Positions 9,963 to 21,706 of a stretch of 64,000 nt of DNA are shown piece after piece. A program made the position numbers and the translations under genes. Source of the stretch: Corynespora cassiicola (Eukaryota; Ascomycota; Dothideomycetes; Pleosporales; Corynesporascaceae); the NCBI GenBank assembly GCA_022059125.1, contig JAEUWY010000004.1:434001-498000 (forward strand), written 5' to 3'. The notes under the pieces are model-generated. The model was not told the DNA's origin. It was given only the letters and a program-made list of their open reading frames with translations, and did no database searches. Numbering within the stretch: the stretch's first letter is position 1; every line of letters starts with the position of its first letter.

Positions 9963-11726
9963 ATGGCATCGTCGTCGGCCGACGCCCATTCGCAGCCCAA
10001 GCGGCCTGCCGCCATGGCGAGGCAGCCCTCAACCTCCTCCCATGTGTCGCAATCGCCCTCCGAAACCCACAAAGCCACGGCCACTCCGCACAAGGCCCCG
10101 CGCCAGCACGTCGTGGGCAAGAGCCGGATGCAGAGGAACGCGTCCTTTGGCAAGAACCTGGACAAGCTCAACAACAAATCCGCCCAGGCCAGCGCTGCCG
10201 ACCCGCCCCAGCAGAAGCACCACCGCCGCTCGCAGTCGGGCAACTCGGCCTCTGCCCCCAGCAGCCCGCGCCCCGGCTTCAAGCGCAATGCCTCGTCGGG
10301 CGGCATCGTGAGGGCTGCCAACCACGGCCACGGCCACGGCCATACCGCCATCCGCAAGAACCACTCCAGCGGCCACCTCGCGCGCCAGAGCCAGTCCAAG
10401 GTCTCTCTCAAATCCTCCAAGAGCGAGGTTGCGCCCCCCAAGCGCTCGCTGGCACATCCCGGCAAGGCCCGCCAGCACTCGCCAGACTCCCACCCCACCG
10501 TCCACTTTGACGTGGGCGACGAGGACAACGGCGACGAGGGAGTCGACGACGGCTGGACCGAGGAGAGTGCCTCCCAGTCCCCAACCACCACTCGCTCCAA
10601 CACTCGCTCCAACTCGGTCGTGCTCGACCATCCCTACAAGGCGGCCGAGGGCGGGGCAGAGAGCAGCCAGACGAGAGAGAAGATGCAGAAGCATATCAAC
10701 GCACAGCAGCCTCACCAGCACCCCCTGGGCGTCATGGCACACGCCCTGCCCGACCGCACCCTGGCGCGCCAGACGAACGGGGGCGGCACTCACCAACACT
10801 CGCGGCCGCCTGACGCTGATATGATTACGTCGAGATTGCTCCAGCGCAGCTCCTCGCGTAACCCGCTCCCACAGACGTCCAATATTGCTGCCACCGTCAT
10901 GTCCGACTCACACGATGCGCGCGTGCTCAGCCAGAGTGCAGGCTCCACGCTGGTCGACACGCCTGGGCGAGACCTAGTGTCGCGGTTCATGGACGGAGAT
11001 GGCTCCGCAGGTACCCCCAAGGACAGCAGCTTCCTGCCCTCGCGCAACTCACCGCAGACGGCTGGGGACATGGAGAGGATTAAGAGAAACAAGTCGATGC
11101 CAAACGTCGCGGGTACAGAAACCCCGACGAGGCCGCACTCGCGTCGCTCAGGCGCTACGACGCCCACTGATTTGCCGCCGTCGAGGACACAACAGAAACT
11201 TTTGCTTCAGCGTGCATCGTCAAACATCGAGCCGCAGAAACTGGTCCCCACTATTCTCCCCCGAACGGGCGCACCAGCCACCTACCTCCACTCGGGTATG
11301 ACCTACAATGCCAACGGTGAGGGACGGCTCGATCCTCGGCTCCAGCACCAGTTCAACCATGTAGCGGTCGAGTACAGCGTCGTGCGACGGTACCGCAATC
11401 CGCTCGCAAACTCCATCTCACGCATCGAGCAGATTCCGGGCACGCCTCGCAGGCGCCGCACGCCAAAGGCGACGGGCACAAACGGCCATGTCAGTGTGCA
11501 CGGCAGCAATAGCCTGAGCGGAAGTTTCAACGACTCTGGACTTGAAACGGGCGGATCAGGCACGCGAAGGGCGCGAGTCAGTCTCGAGAACGGCCGGGGT
11601 AGTCGAGACGACGGTGAGGTGGAGGGACGGCAGAGCTTTGAGAGCGACCACGACCGAATCCGTAACGAGGCCGAAGAAATATGTCGGCGACTCTGGGAGA
11701 GCACCGAGGTAGTCGAGGGCGACTGA
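9963..11726 (+). CDS. TCO89-like TORC1 subunit
   Basis: A single exon gives 587 residues from the ATG at 9963 (MASSSADAHSQPK). A second ATG 18 codons on (MARQPSTSS) is possible. The protein is almost wholly disordered and Ser/Pro/His/Arg-rich. What points to TCO89 is the short motif SRMQRNASFGKNLDKLN near residue 57, resembling the conserved basic motif of fungal TORC1 subunit TCO89, followed by a second phospho-site-like repeat (GFKRNASSGG). Other features are a histidine/glycine run (HGHGHGH), an acidic patch (DVGDEDNGDEGVDDGWTEE), an internal NKSMPNV and a charged C-terminus with a short helix (AEEICRRLWESTE). In yeast TCO89 is a fungal-specific subunit of TOR complex 1 at the vacuole. The family call rests on motif recognition, not alignment. 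The alternative is a generic disordered protein. Confidence 0.62.
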   Translation: MASSSADAHSQPKRPAAMARQPSTSSHVSQSPSETHKATATPHKAPRQHVVGKSRMQRNASFGKNLDKLNNKSAQASAADPPQQKHHRRSQSGNSASAPSSPRPGFKRNASSGGIVRAANHGHGHGHTAIRKNHSSGHLARQSQSKVSLKSSKSEVAPPKRSLAHPGKARQHSPDSHPTVHFDVGDEDNGDEGVDDGWTEESASQSPTTTRSNTRSNSVVLDHPYKAAEGGAESSQTREKMQKHINAQQPHQHPLGVMAHALPDRTLARQTNGGGTHQHSRPPDADMITSRLLQRSSSRNPLPQTSNIAATVMSDSHDARVLSQSAGSTLVDTPGRDLVSRFMDGDGSAGTPKDSSFLPSRNSPQTAGDMERIKRNKSMPNVAGTETPTRPHSRRSGATTPTDLPPSRTQQKLLLQRASSNIEPQKLVPTILPRTGAPATYLHSGMTYNANGEGRLDPRLQHQFNHVAVEYSVVRRYRNPLANSISRIEQIPGTPRRRRTPKATGTNGHVSVHGSNSLSGSFNDSGLETGGSGTRRARVSLENGRGSRDDGEVEGRQSFESDHDRIRNEAEEICRRLWESTEVVEGD

Positions 11727-13491
11727 GGTCACTACACGTGGTAAGCGAGGCACTTCTCTTGTATTGGCGCATGGTGAGGGCCGCTCCATGGACACGACAA
11801 CATTGGCATGCCTCGCCGTACTTACGCCGTGTGCTATAGGCGTCGGGTAGTAGGGGGCATGTCGTGTCAGGGCCACGTCTGTTTCGGCACGGGCGAGGGT
11901 CGGTTTGAGGTTGTTCACACGCCTGAAGGTCGAGAGAGAGAGGGGCGGCAGTGGTCACGAGCGATGCGCTGTGGCCAGGCCAGGCCAGGTCAAGATTGGG
12001 CGGCATTTCCTCTTTTATTTCCTTTTCATTTGTCGCGTCATTGCGCATGTAACAGTACGATTGTTTTGACGGTCACGGCAGTTTCTGGCAGATGGGAGTT
12101 TTCTTGGGGGGGCTTGGACTTGGACAAGAGCATCACGGGCGCATCAACTACTGGACGGCGCTTTCAAGGACGCAAACAGGGGCAAGGGATCGGCCGGGGC
12201 CAATGAGGACGGCGACGAAGCCAGGCCGGATTAATGGTAATTTCTCTCTTTTGAGCATCAAATATCAAGCAGTCCTCTTTCAGCATGCCATTTGTCCCCG
12301 TTGGCGCGGGCTCGTCATTTCTCTTGCCGGGGATGATCATCGGGGCGGGCGGGCAGACTGAGGGATGGACGGACGGGCATTCCAAGTCTGGCAGCGTGGC
12401 AGCCAGCGGGCGAGGACAGCTCGGGCGGGCCTGGGGCTACCAGGTGGGAGTGAGTAGCCGGCCGTCAGCCGCCAAGGCGTGCAACGCTGCGCGCCTTTCT
12501 CGCGCAACCACGTTGTCAAAGAAAGAGTCGGTAAGCCGTGATCGATTGGCTGCAGCGGGTGCGTCGCCGCAGCGACCCGCGACAGCAGTGGTTTCTGGGC
12601 CTGCCACGTCGTGCTATTTTGGAGCCTGATCTATCCAAGGCAACTCTCGCGCGCTGGCTGTCGCCCGTCTCTCGTCAGTCAGACTCTCTGCCCCCGACAG
12701 CGGAGCGCCCCCAGCGATTCAATGGCGCCGTTTCAGGCGCGGAATGCAGGCAGGGAGGGCAGGACGCAGGACGAGGGGCCCGGGCATGGCAGCGCGCGCG
12801 AGAGGGGCAGCGAGAAGGTTTGCCCAGAGGGTCAAGAGGGTCGAGTCAGGACGGCGGCAAGCGAAGGAGCAGCGCGCGCCGCAGCCATGAGGTCACGATG
12901 CGCCGTTGGGTGTTGAGCGACAATTGTGGGCCAGCAAGTCGCCGCCAGCCGGATCGACTGCGAGGGCGGGATGTGTGCAGCGCAGAATCTGCGCCTTGCT
13001 GCAGGCTCGCTGCCAGGCACGGCAGACTTTTGGCCAGTCCGTGCTGGCGGCGCAAATGGCTACCCTGGGCTAAGGGCCTCTACGGCCATGGGTGCGTGGT
13101 AGTTAGCGAGATTGCCTCATCTTATTAGAAGGGCCTCCCCATTCCCGCCGCTGTTTTAACCCTCAAACGCCTCCACAGAGAGTCCGCACCCTCAACCCAG
13201 TCAGTCTTTACTTTTACCAGCTCGCTCCCAGCTCAGGCAGTCCAAAACGCGCCCACGCTCCTTGCAACCCACCATCCCTTCACTGTCAGTCGATCAACAA
13301 ACACTGTCACTATACACCCTCCATCTTGCGCGCTTGCCCGCTGCCCTCTCTTGAAACCAACAATACCAACACGCGACACCTGTCCAAGACAGTCCTTCTT
13401 GTCGTCTCTCCAATCCATCTTCAGGATATCAATCAGCCGCCTACATTCCACTTCCGCGACCCCCGCAAAACCACCGCAAATCACTTTCAAG
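11727..13491. other. GC-rich intergenic region, 1.77 kb, no gene recognised
   Basis: Open frames up to 196 codons (12538-13128) are dominated by Arg/Ala/Gly and overlap others in all phases, as expected of GC-rich non-coding DNA. From about 13200 onward the strand becomes C- and CT-rich without purine runs, the look of a strong fungal promoter and leader feeding the secreted-protein gene at 13492. Confidence 0.5.
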
Positions 13492-13851
13492 ATGCGCTCC
13501 TTCCAGCAGGTCCTCGTCTTCCTCTTTGCTTTCCTCACCTTTGCTCTGGCTCAGGAATATGATGCCACCGTCTATGTCACCTCTACCGTCTACAAGGTGA
13601 ACACCATCACCGTGTCCGGCACCCCCACCGCCAGCGTCGCCAACGTCACCTCGACCATCCCGGCCACTCACGCCACTGTCGTGCCTGTGCCCGTCTACCC
13701 CTCTGGCAACGGCACCGCTCCCATCGCCACGGGCACTGGCGCCAACCCCGCTCCCAGCACTGCTCCCTTCACTGGCGCTGCCTCGAGCATCAACGTCAAC
13801 AGCGCCATGGTCGCCGCCCTCGCCGCCGGCCTAGGCTACCTCGTCCTGTAA
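13492..13851 (+). CDS. short secreted Ser/Thr-rich protein, probably GPI-anchored
   Basis: The product is 119 residues. It opens with a textbook signal peptide (MRSFQQVLVFLFAFLTFALA) and is then Thr/Ser/Val/Pro-rich with two or three N-x-T sites (NVTST, GNGTAP). It ends in a small-residue stretch (GAASSINVNS) followed by a hydrophobic tail (MVAALAAGLGYLVL), which together look like a GPI-attachment signal. Cell-wall or plasma-membrane surface location is inferred. The start chosen is the ATG at 13492. The frame is open upstream to 13351 but that segment is leader-like and would bury the signal peptide. Strong third-position C bias (GTC, ACC, GCC) and a long CT-rich leader suggest high expression. 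No catalytic domain is present. Confidence 0.82.
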   Translation: MRSFQQVLVFLFAFLTFALAQEYDATVYVTSTVYKVNTITVSGTPTASVANVTSTIPATHATVVPVPVYPSGNGTAPIATGTGANPAPSTAPFTGAASSINVNSAMVAALAAGLGYLVL

Positions 13852-13906
13852 GCCATGTCAAGGACGCCCTGATGCCTCCGTTGCGGATATGGACCCGCTT
13901 CTCTTT

Positions 13907-13934
13907 ACAACAACAACAACAACAACAACAACAA
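13907..13934. repeat. (CAA)n microsatellite
   Basis: About nine CAA triplets just after the stop of the small secreted-protein gene, probably in its 3' UTR. Confidence 0.9.
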
Positions 13935-14570
13935 ACGTCTACGATTCAAGCCACGACTACCCTTCTCTCAGAAGCGGCGCCTTTGCGTTCCAAACGAGCT
14001 GGGCCTCCCCCCATGACAACTCACTTACTGGAGTAACCTTTTATCCACACCCACTTCTTTCACGTGTTCACGAGGACGTCTTTTTTTTTTTAACAAACTT
14101 TTTACGTTTATACCATATTCTGTCGTTACTCCCCGCCTTTTATACCCCTTTTTACCCAACAATACTACTATATCTTCAAACCACGCCTTATTGTTTATTT
14201 TGGACTCGAATCTTCACCACCTTTTTTTTTTGTAATGCGTAATCTCTCTCCACCCCACCCCCCCATCCTTTCAACCTGTTTGACACGATTGAACGAACAT
14301 GGAAACGCTTTTGAAGAGCGAGAGAGAGGGGTTTTGGTTACGCACGCGCAGAAAAGGCATTCACTCCTTTCGAGTCCTGTTCACACACTTACACACTCCC
14401 TTCACACTTGATCATCTTCTTCTCTCTCGGTCGATGGGCATGTCGCCCATGGACGTTGGCTTGGTCGAGCGGATGGACTCTGGCTTTGGACGATGGAATC
14501 GTTCCCTGGTGCGAATTCCTTTGCGAGGTTACCTTCTGGCTGGTGGGCTTTTGATTCACGATCCGCTCCG

Positions 14571-14590
14571 TTCGGTTCGGTTCGGTTCGG
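14571..14590. repeat. (TTCGG)4 tandem repeat
   Basis: Four perfect pentamers followed by a short CGAG run, in non-coding DNA. Confidence 0.9.
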
Positions 14591-16947
14591 CGAGCGAGCG
14601 AACGAGGACGATGCGATACTTCTCTGGTGGAGCTGGAGTTTGGTGATACCCCCCCTTTTTTGTTGTAGCTTTGGATGGCTGTGTGAGCCGGTTGAATACC
14701 ATGAGGGCCTGTGTGGGTGCGCAGGTCAAAAGCTTCTCTGTGTGTGTGTGTGTGTTTGGTCTCTTGTCGTGATGCTTTCTCTGCTGCATGTGAATATTGT
14801 ATTTGCTCTCTCTACACCCTTCCCCCCTTCCCTCCGTGGAAACACATACCCCAAATCTAACAACCAACCCGCCCGCCCGCTCCTCTCCCCTACACACAGG
14901 CTCGAAATTACGATCACCACAGCCCTACTGTCACCATCCAACCACGTGCGCACCCAACACACCACCGCGCCGCGGCCCCCTAGCCAACACCCTAGAAGCC
15001 CTCAGCCAAAAAGGAAAAACTTTTTTTTGGGGGGGCCCTTCTTCGCGCTTTCTGGTGTGTGGTTCGGGTGGCGACGGGTAGACGGGCCACTGCCGAGCGC
15101 TGGCAAAAAAGAAGGTTCTGAAGGGACTAATGCACATGATCGCTCAACGGGTTTTTTTTCTTGCTGCTTCACAGGGTATGCATTGGATACAGAGAGGGCT
15201 CGGTGAGTCACATTTGCAGGTACGGCTGGGCTGGGATGCTACATGGGCGGGCAGAGTTTTTTTGCGGTGTGGGGAGGGAGAGGAGGCGAAGAAGCAAAAA
15301 GGGTAGCATGGGTAGGTAGGTAGGGTAGAGGCGAGGGTTCGGCAGTGGAGGGAGGGAGGGCAGACAGGCAGGCATGTGAGCCGGGTGCGGGTATTGGGTG
15401 TTGGGTATTGGGGACGTACACATGGGTGGGGTGGGTGGATGGATTGGATGCGGGCGACTTGGCGGTGGAGGAAGGGCTCCAGCGCATCTTGCATGCTTGC
15501 TCGCTCGCTCGCTGGCAAGGACAAGGACAAGAAGAGGGGGGAAAAAAATGTCTCGGGAATCCGTCTTGGATGGCTTGCAGGCTTACCTACCCAGCGGGTA
15601 TTGCCCTCCCAGGCACTCCGAAGGTGGAAATGGCCATCTCCGAACAACTCCCCATTCTCTCCATCCACCTTGCGAGCGGCCAGGCCAGAGAAATTTCCTA
15701 ATTTTTTTTTTGCAGAGCCATATGACCGCTTTTGTATGGCAGCTCATCTCGCGGCGAAATTGGGAGAGTGTGTAGCCGCGAGATCGCCGCAGCGGTTGTG
15801 GCCAAGCTGCGAAATTGCGTGGGCGCTGATTGGATAGAGGCTGACCAGCCGGGGGACAGGCCTGCTACTCAATGGTAGGTAACGGGAAAAGGGGTGGAGC
15901 GTGCGCGGGCGTGGGCGCACACCAGGCGCGTAGAAGAGATCGCTCTGCGCTTGACAGGCTCCTCTTTCGCCGCTCCAGCAACCGCAGCGTGGGTGGAGAG
16001 AATACGATATTCTCGCGGTGACCGACGGCACAGCCTTGCTCCCCCCAGGCCATGCTCTCCATCCTCGCGCCCTGGTCCCGAATCCCTCGAAGAAAAGCGG
16101 CGGTTCGCCAACTCAAGCGCACGCTTGCCGCACCTGGTTGGCCCTAGCGCGCCCCCGGCTGCTGCCATGCGTTGCGTTCCTGCAGCCCTGATTTCCGAGC
16201 CTCAGGCTAGCCTAGGGCTGGCCCGCGCTGTCGCTGCGAAGGGCCTTGGCGAGAGCGATTGCGAACTGGCTAGTTGCTCGCCAATGCGAGGCTGGCAAAC
16301 ACCCCGACCGTCGGTGATTGGCTTCGCGGACGTGGTCGCCCGCTCAGGCACGCATGCCGACCGAGAGGAAGGGTGCCCTGGAGGGAGACATGGCGGTTTT
16401 TGCACGTGTTGCGCGCCTGGGGTGCAGCAAGAAGGGGGTCGCTAGATGGATGGTGATGGGGGCGGGTGCACCGACTGTGGATAGTCAATGGGGCCGGTCC
16501 ATGTGCCGTACGTATCCCGAGCAACGGAGCGCCATGGATGAAGCCATTGACCGGTGTGCGAGAAGTGAGGGGTTCTGTCCACGGATGCCGATGGCCATGG
16601 CCATGGTGTCAATTGCGCGGTGCCTTGTTGAGGAGGGGCAGGCGGGGTGGGGGCGAGCTATCGTGCGCCACGAGCTGGACAGGCCGGCAGCACGTAGCGT
16701 GTGAATTGGCGATAGAGAGGCCGTGGAAGACAGAGGTACTTGTCTGCGTGGACTGCCCGGATACCTCTTGCCGCCTGAGGGCATCGTGCGCGTGCGACAT
16801 GCATGTATTGCCTTGTGTGAGGAGGATGCCAGCTGTGTGCTGGCACGCGAGGGACTGAGACCTCGAGCTGCGCGCTGGGTTGTGCTGTAAAGCGGCTCGA
16901 CATGACGTGCGTGTCTGCCGTCAACTTGATGCCTTGAATGCGCGGTT

Positions 16948-16971
16948 GGGTTGGGTTGGGGGGGGGGGGGG
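16948..16971 (+). other. G-run, potential G-quadruplex
   Basis: Two GGG-TT units lead directly into an uninterrupted run of about 14 G, giving at least four G-triplets with short loops. No gene lies nearby to be regulated by it. Confidence 0.6.
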
Positions 16972-17076
16972 ACTGGATTTTCTTGTTGGGGAGTGCGTCG
17001 ACGGTTTCACCCGGTGGAACGTCGTATCTGCATTGCTCAGGTGCCTCTTTGGTCCTCGTCTGGTAGCCAGCGTTGC

Positions 17077-17079
<3 letters not shown>

Positions 17080-17113
<34 letters not shown>
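17080..17113. repeat. (GAC)n microsatellite
   Basis: About eleven triplets. It produces the Arg, Val and Asp runs seen in the overlapping open frames, which are therefore not coding evidence. Confidence 0.92.
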
Positions 17114-17114
<1 letters not shown>

Positions 17115-17997
17115 CGCCGTCTCTGTGCTTCTTCCACTTTTCCTGCAGCTCTTCGTGTTGCATCTTTTCGTCCACTTTTCCATGCTCCTGCATTCATGTC
17201 GCCCCTCACCATTGCCGCCTCTGCGTCTGGTTAAAGTTAACCTTCGAGATAAGGTTGGCCGTGACGTCGAGGATGATCCCTCCCGCCTTCCCCTGTGAGA
17301 TTAGCGCCATCTAGAGGGGTGTCAAAATTGTGGAGTAGCTGGAGAGCGACTCATCTGCCGCAGCAGTCGAATGATTGTTTGGAGATTTGGAACTGCCATG
17401 ATCGGAGACCATGGACGATTAGGTGCAAGGTCGTCAGCTGTAGCGACTGGTCGGGCTTCGCCTCCAGTACCCAGGTAGATGCGCGACCACGAATTTCATC
17501 ATGCTCGCAGAAAATATTACACGATGTTTTCCTTGAATCGATTCTTCCTCCTGATAACCCTCCATCCTTTTCACGGCATTGATTCGTCTGCTGATTTGTC
17601 TAGTGGGCTTTGAGGTGCTCATATGTTGGGGCGGATGCATTATCCACAGGGGTGTTTTCGTTATTCCCATGTACCTAGGTGCCTCGGCATCACTCCCCGC
17701 CCAGTCTTTCTGGTCTTGCTTTCAGATATATCTTATCTTGTTCATGAATTCTTGTTCACTTTTCTATAATGTGTTGAGCCTGTTTACTCAATGCGACCTC
17801 CTGATGTGAACGATCGCCACTTCCGTTTCTGGCCAGTCGGTCGTACCAACGTGGGTTGATATTGACCCCGCCTCAATCATACAGTCTTGCGGCTGTGCAC
17901 CTCACCGGTCATCCTCTTTCAAACGCTTTGTATCTTCCATTGTCTCTCTTTTTTCGTTTCCTGGCGAGTCGATTTTTGGGGCTCTCTTGGACTTACC

Positions 17998-20134
17998 CTG
18001 GCCAGCTTCGGCTTCTCCGTCGGCGATATTGTCCTGGTAGCAAATCTCGCTTACTCAACCTACAAGTCTATCAGCACAGTTGGGAGCGACTTCGAAGCGA
18101 TTACAACTGACGGTAGGCTATATACATCCCCTGATGGGTCGCATCGCTGACACAACCGAAGTAAAATCATTCTCGTCATACCTTCGGATACTCGAAGACG
18201 AGGTCGAAAGCCCGGACTCATCCATCAGTCGATCAAACGCAGCACAACAACAGGAGTTGGAAACATCGTTGCCATCGTGCAAAGAAGATCTCGAGATCGG
18301 CCAAGAATTACTCCCAAAATACAATTCTCTAAAGTCATGGAAGCCGCGTTACAGAGACCGCTTAAGATTCACAACTAGCAAACAAGTCGACGTGAGATCA
18401 AAAATTCAAACGCATTCTGAGAGGCTTAATCGAAATTTTCAACGTGCTTCATACCGGCTCCTTGGTAGGATGGGGGAAAATACTGCCGAGCAAAAGTTAC
18501 TGTTCGAAGAGTTCCGGACCATGTTGTAGGAAAGAAAAGCGAAGGGCAGGAGTGGCTCGCTTTCGTCCGAAGTAACAGCGAGGCTACCTGTCGAGTTTGA
18601 TCTTCCAGAGGATGTATCATAGGCAGAGTTCTAGGGCAATGGATAAGAGATTTTTGAATGGCTCCAACACATGGTGGATCAAGACCATGGCGAAGATGAA
18701 CCAACCGACATAAATGAAGCAAGTAAAGAGTTGGATGTAACCGCACTCTACGAAAACACCGGGCAAACTTCCCCAGATTGTGGTGAAACACCCGAAAAAG
18801 CCATTACAAAAGATGCCATCACACAACAAGCCACTAGTCGAGAGGAAGATGAAAGAAATCACCCCATCGACAATAGAGATGGCGGAACAGATGATAAAGA
18901 TGACGGTTGTCTTTCTCAAAATCAAGGTGGCGATGGCTGTGTTGAGCGCAAGGAAAACAGCGATGCGAGCAGCGACAACAGCGATCAGAACTACAATCCC
19001 GATATCAACGACATAGACCATACGGAAAATACTTAAAAATACTGTCTCATTTGACTCATTATGTCATTTAAGTTTGTGGGTCAACTCTCAGCCTTCGCCT
19101 CTAATGGTCAAGCCACAGGTCTCATTGACTGCCATTGATGCTCAATCTGCGATATTGCGTACCGTGGAGAGTGATGTTCCCCTTCAAATCGATTCCCTTC
19201 CTACGAAAAGCTGTATTCGATTTTCGAGGGCTTTACAAACTCGCTCAATGCAGATTTACTTGTGTGTATCCGCTCTCGTTCTCTATCAATCTCTCGTTAT
19301 GAATCCTCTTTGTCGGATAAAACGCAGAATTCTATATTGGCTGATACTACGTCCTCTCAAAAGTTTGGGTTTTAGTACAATCGGTGGAATATACAGGCCA
19401 TTTATAACCGAAGAGAGATACAACGCCTGGATGTTGGCATCACAACTCGATCCACAGCATGTCAAATTCGGCCCGATCTACTTTTGAAAGTGGTAGAGTA
19501 ACCTATACAGTTTCCGGAAACTCATGGCTGGAAAACAATACCCTCGGACTATAAATTGCGAACATTCGCATATGAGGATAATTCCATAGATTGAGGTAGA
19601 AGAGAAGGCAAGTGAAGAGGATATGTTTCAAGGCCAATGCCAAGATTTGGTCCTTTTTCATTGACTGGTGAGCGTCATATTAGACCTACAAGACAAGACT
19701 CTTCCATGTTTAAGACCTATCAGAAATCACATACGATCTTCCAAAAAGAAGGCAATGGCCTATTTTGTAAAATGGGTATCGATGAGCGGGAGAGCAGGGG
19801 GCTCTGGAGTCGGACTCTGTCTACGGTTCATGATGCCGCCTTGAGGATATCAGCCAAAGGACCGACGCGATCCGGCACAATGATTATCATTTACAATTTG
19901 TGGATTCCCTTCAGGGATACAGAAACTGGCTGGATCAAGTTTGGGTCATTGCGGACAAAGTTATACGTGGAGGGAGCACATGAGGAATCAGAACACCTCT
20001 TCGAGCAAAAACCAGGCGAAATTGAGATAGTCCTGGAATAACCACCGAAGCTTGAGCAAAAGGTTTGGGATGAGCTGATCGCCAATGGTTACGAGACGGA
20101 TCGATTTATATCGAAGCGCAACGTCTCTGAATAG
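17998..20134 (+). pseudogene. frame-preserved pseudogene related to fungal STAND-type N-terminal region
   Basis: The first part reads LASFGFSVGDIVLVANLAYS and, after a 49-base intron (18113-18161) that restores frame, continues VKSFSSYLRILEDEVES and then a charged helical stretch to a stop at 18527. This resembles the helical N-terminal region that precedes NACHT or other effector modules in many fungal proteins. The expected start ATG-GCC-AGC is CTG-GCC-AGC at 17998. Beyond 18527 the same frame continues for 1.6 kb through at least a dozen stops (TAG, TAA, TGA), yet protein-like segments recur in it: GDEIFEWLQ-like, an acidic 120-residue stretch (18671-19033), a 134-residue block at 19637-20038 and, after a TAA, PPKLEQKVWDELIANGYE to a final TAG at 20132. 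Stops without frameshift suggest point mutation. Whether all parts belong to one ancestral gene is inferred from the shared frame only. Confidence 0.5.
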
Positions 20135-21706
20135 CAAGCAAGAGGCCCTTTGATCGAACAGTGACCACCAGACAGCAGCGTCGATATGCTTACGGAATTC
20201 TTTGTTCAGGTCGGGGGATCTTTATATCAAGGCAATCTTTATCGTACTGGATAGTTTTATAGATAAGCTCAAAAACGTTTTGATTTCTATCCGATTGCGG
20301 AAGGAGAAGCAGTCTTCATCGTCGCCATTTTGTCTTCACATCAACAACCAGTAGTAATGCACCCAACAAAATAAACCGCCGGCTATTTATTGAATCGGAC
20401 TTGGGATAATCGGTACAGCAGACAAGTCCCCCTGTTGGTCGAAGCCCTGAGCCAGGTCCAACATCAACTGCCGAACAAAACAAACGAACCCACTTGACTC
20501 TGCACACAGCGTCCTCAACACAAAGCCACCATCTCCGTCTACCACGGAGTAGATGCCATATATATCCTACCCTGAGCCGACTAACAACGGTACCTTCACC
20601 CCAACGAGGCAACCCATGCCTCACCACAAAAGCCGCTCCCCGGACCCCCTCCCGAACCCCCTCGAACCCATCTCCTGCCACCCGTCCGTCACCCATCACT
20701 CCGATCCCATCTCGATCCTCACCCTCCCTCTCTCCCCCCCTCCCTCCAACCACCCCCCACGGAGCAATCCCCCTCCGCAAACCCAGAACCAGATCTCCCG
20801 ATCTTGACACCCTCCATGCCAACCCCTGCACCACCAACCCCATCTACACGACGCAGGTACCAAACGTTCGCCCCGCCGGCCTTTGCATCCCTCATCCCTG
20901 CCTTGCCCGTGAGACGGGCCTCCGGGCGCTACCCCGCGCGTTTCACACGCGCGCCCCGCAAACGTTGTATGCGAAACGCGCCGCGCGCGCCACGCCACTC
21001 TACTCCACACCTCAGCAGCAGCAGCAGCAGCAGTAGCATTTGTTTGGTCGTTGCGCCACGCAAACGCCACGCCACGCCCCGCTGCGTCCTGCGATCGAGG
21101 ACTTTGGGTGCGGTGTGGAAAGTGAGTGGAGAGTTTCACTTGCTCGTAGCAGGATGGGCTTGTTGGAAGTGCAGGGTGGGTGCGTGGCCGTGCGGCCTGG
21201 GATATGCGCTCGGATCCGTTGTGCGGGACGTGGGGCGCGGGGGGGAACGGGGTAGATGGATGGACATGTCTTTCCATGGCGGGACGGCGTGTGTGTTTCA
21301 ATGGTAATTGTCAGAAATGTCGTTGGGGCTGTAGGCCAATGGGTACTTGACGGGGCGGGTCCGCGAGGGTGGAGGAACCGTGGCTGGAAGCTCTTTGTGT
21401 AGCGGGAGTGACTCGGGGCTTGAGCGGGAGGATGGGTACCCGGAGGGGAAGGGTGGATGTATTTTGGAATCATGGGGGAATAAAAGGCAGGGGTCGGGTA
21501 GTTGTTGTTGGAGAGTTGGGTAGTGTGAATTCGTGGTATTTACTTGGTGTTTAGTTTTCTGTTCTGTTTGTGGCTACGTATCTGATTTGAACCATTGCTG
21601 CTGTCTCTGCTTTTGCAGTGATTGTCGTCCCTTGCGAATAAGAAAAAAAGAGAGAAGGAAAAAAAGGCTGGTCGGCTGGTCGACAACGGGGTGTGGCATC
21701 CTAGCA
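20135..21706. other. intergenic region before the transporter gene
   Basis: CT-rich first half with overlapping Pro/Ser/Thr-rich frames (one open 20494-21036) and G-rich second half. The frames lack domain character and the longest ends in a CAG repeat. The last 200 bases should hold the transporter promoter and leader. Confidence 0.45.
21013..21033. repeat. (CAG)7 microsatellite
   Basis: Seven CAG triplets in non-coding DNA. Confidence 0.9.

Larger units (their letters stand above)
13852..17997. other. 4.1-kb gene desert with simple repeats
   Basis: No gene could be supported. Open frames on both strands overlap in several phases and have compositions driven by simple sequence (Arg runs from CGA repeats, Pro/Ser/Thr runs from CT-rich DNA). 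The first 400 bases are probably the 3' UTR of the preceding gene. It contains a (CAA)n tract, a TTCGG array, short GT, CTCG and GGTA runs, a G-run and a CGA microsatellite. A long non-coding transcript or distal regulatory DNA cannot be excluded. Confidence 0.5.

Noticed and set aside
9743..10799. Minus-strand frames of 289 and 256 codons over the TCO89-like gene
   Set aside because: Composition is Leu/Ala/Gly/Val/Arg shadow of the Ser/Pro/His-rich plus-strand protein, with no domain.
16658..17212. Minus-strand frame with a 15-residue Arg run
   Set aside because: The run is the translation of the GAC microsatellite; neighbouring frames show Val and Asp runs from the same repeat.
20494..21036. 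180-codon Pro/Ser/Thr-rich plus-strand frame ending in a Gln run
   Set aside because: Composition follows CT-rich DNA and a CAG repeat; another frame over it is open as well.
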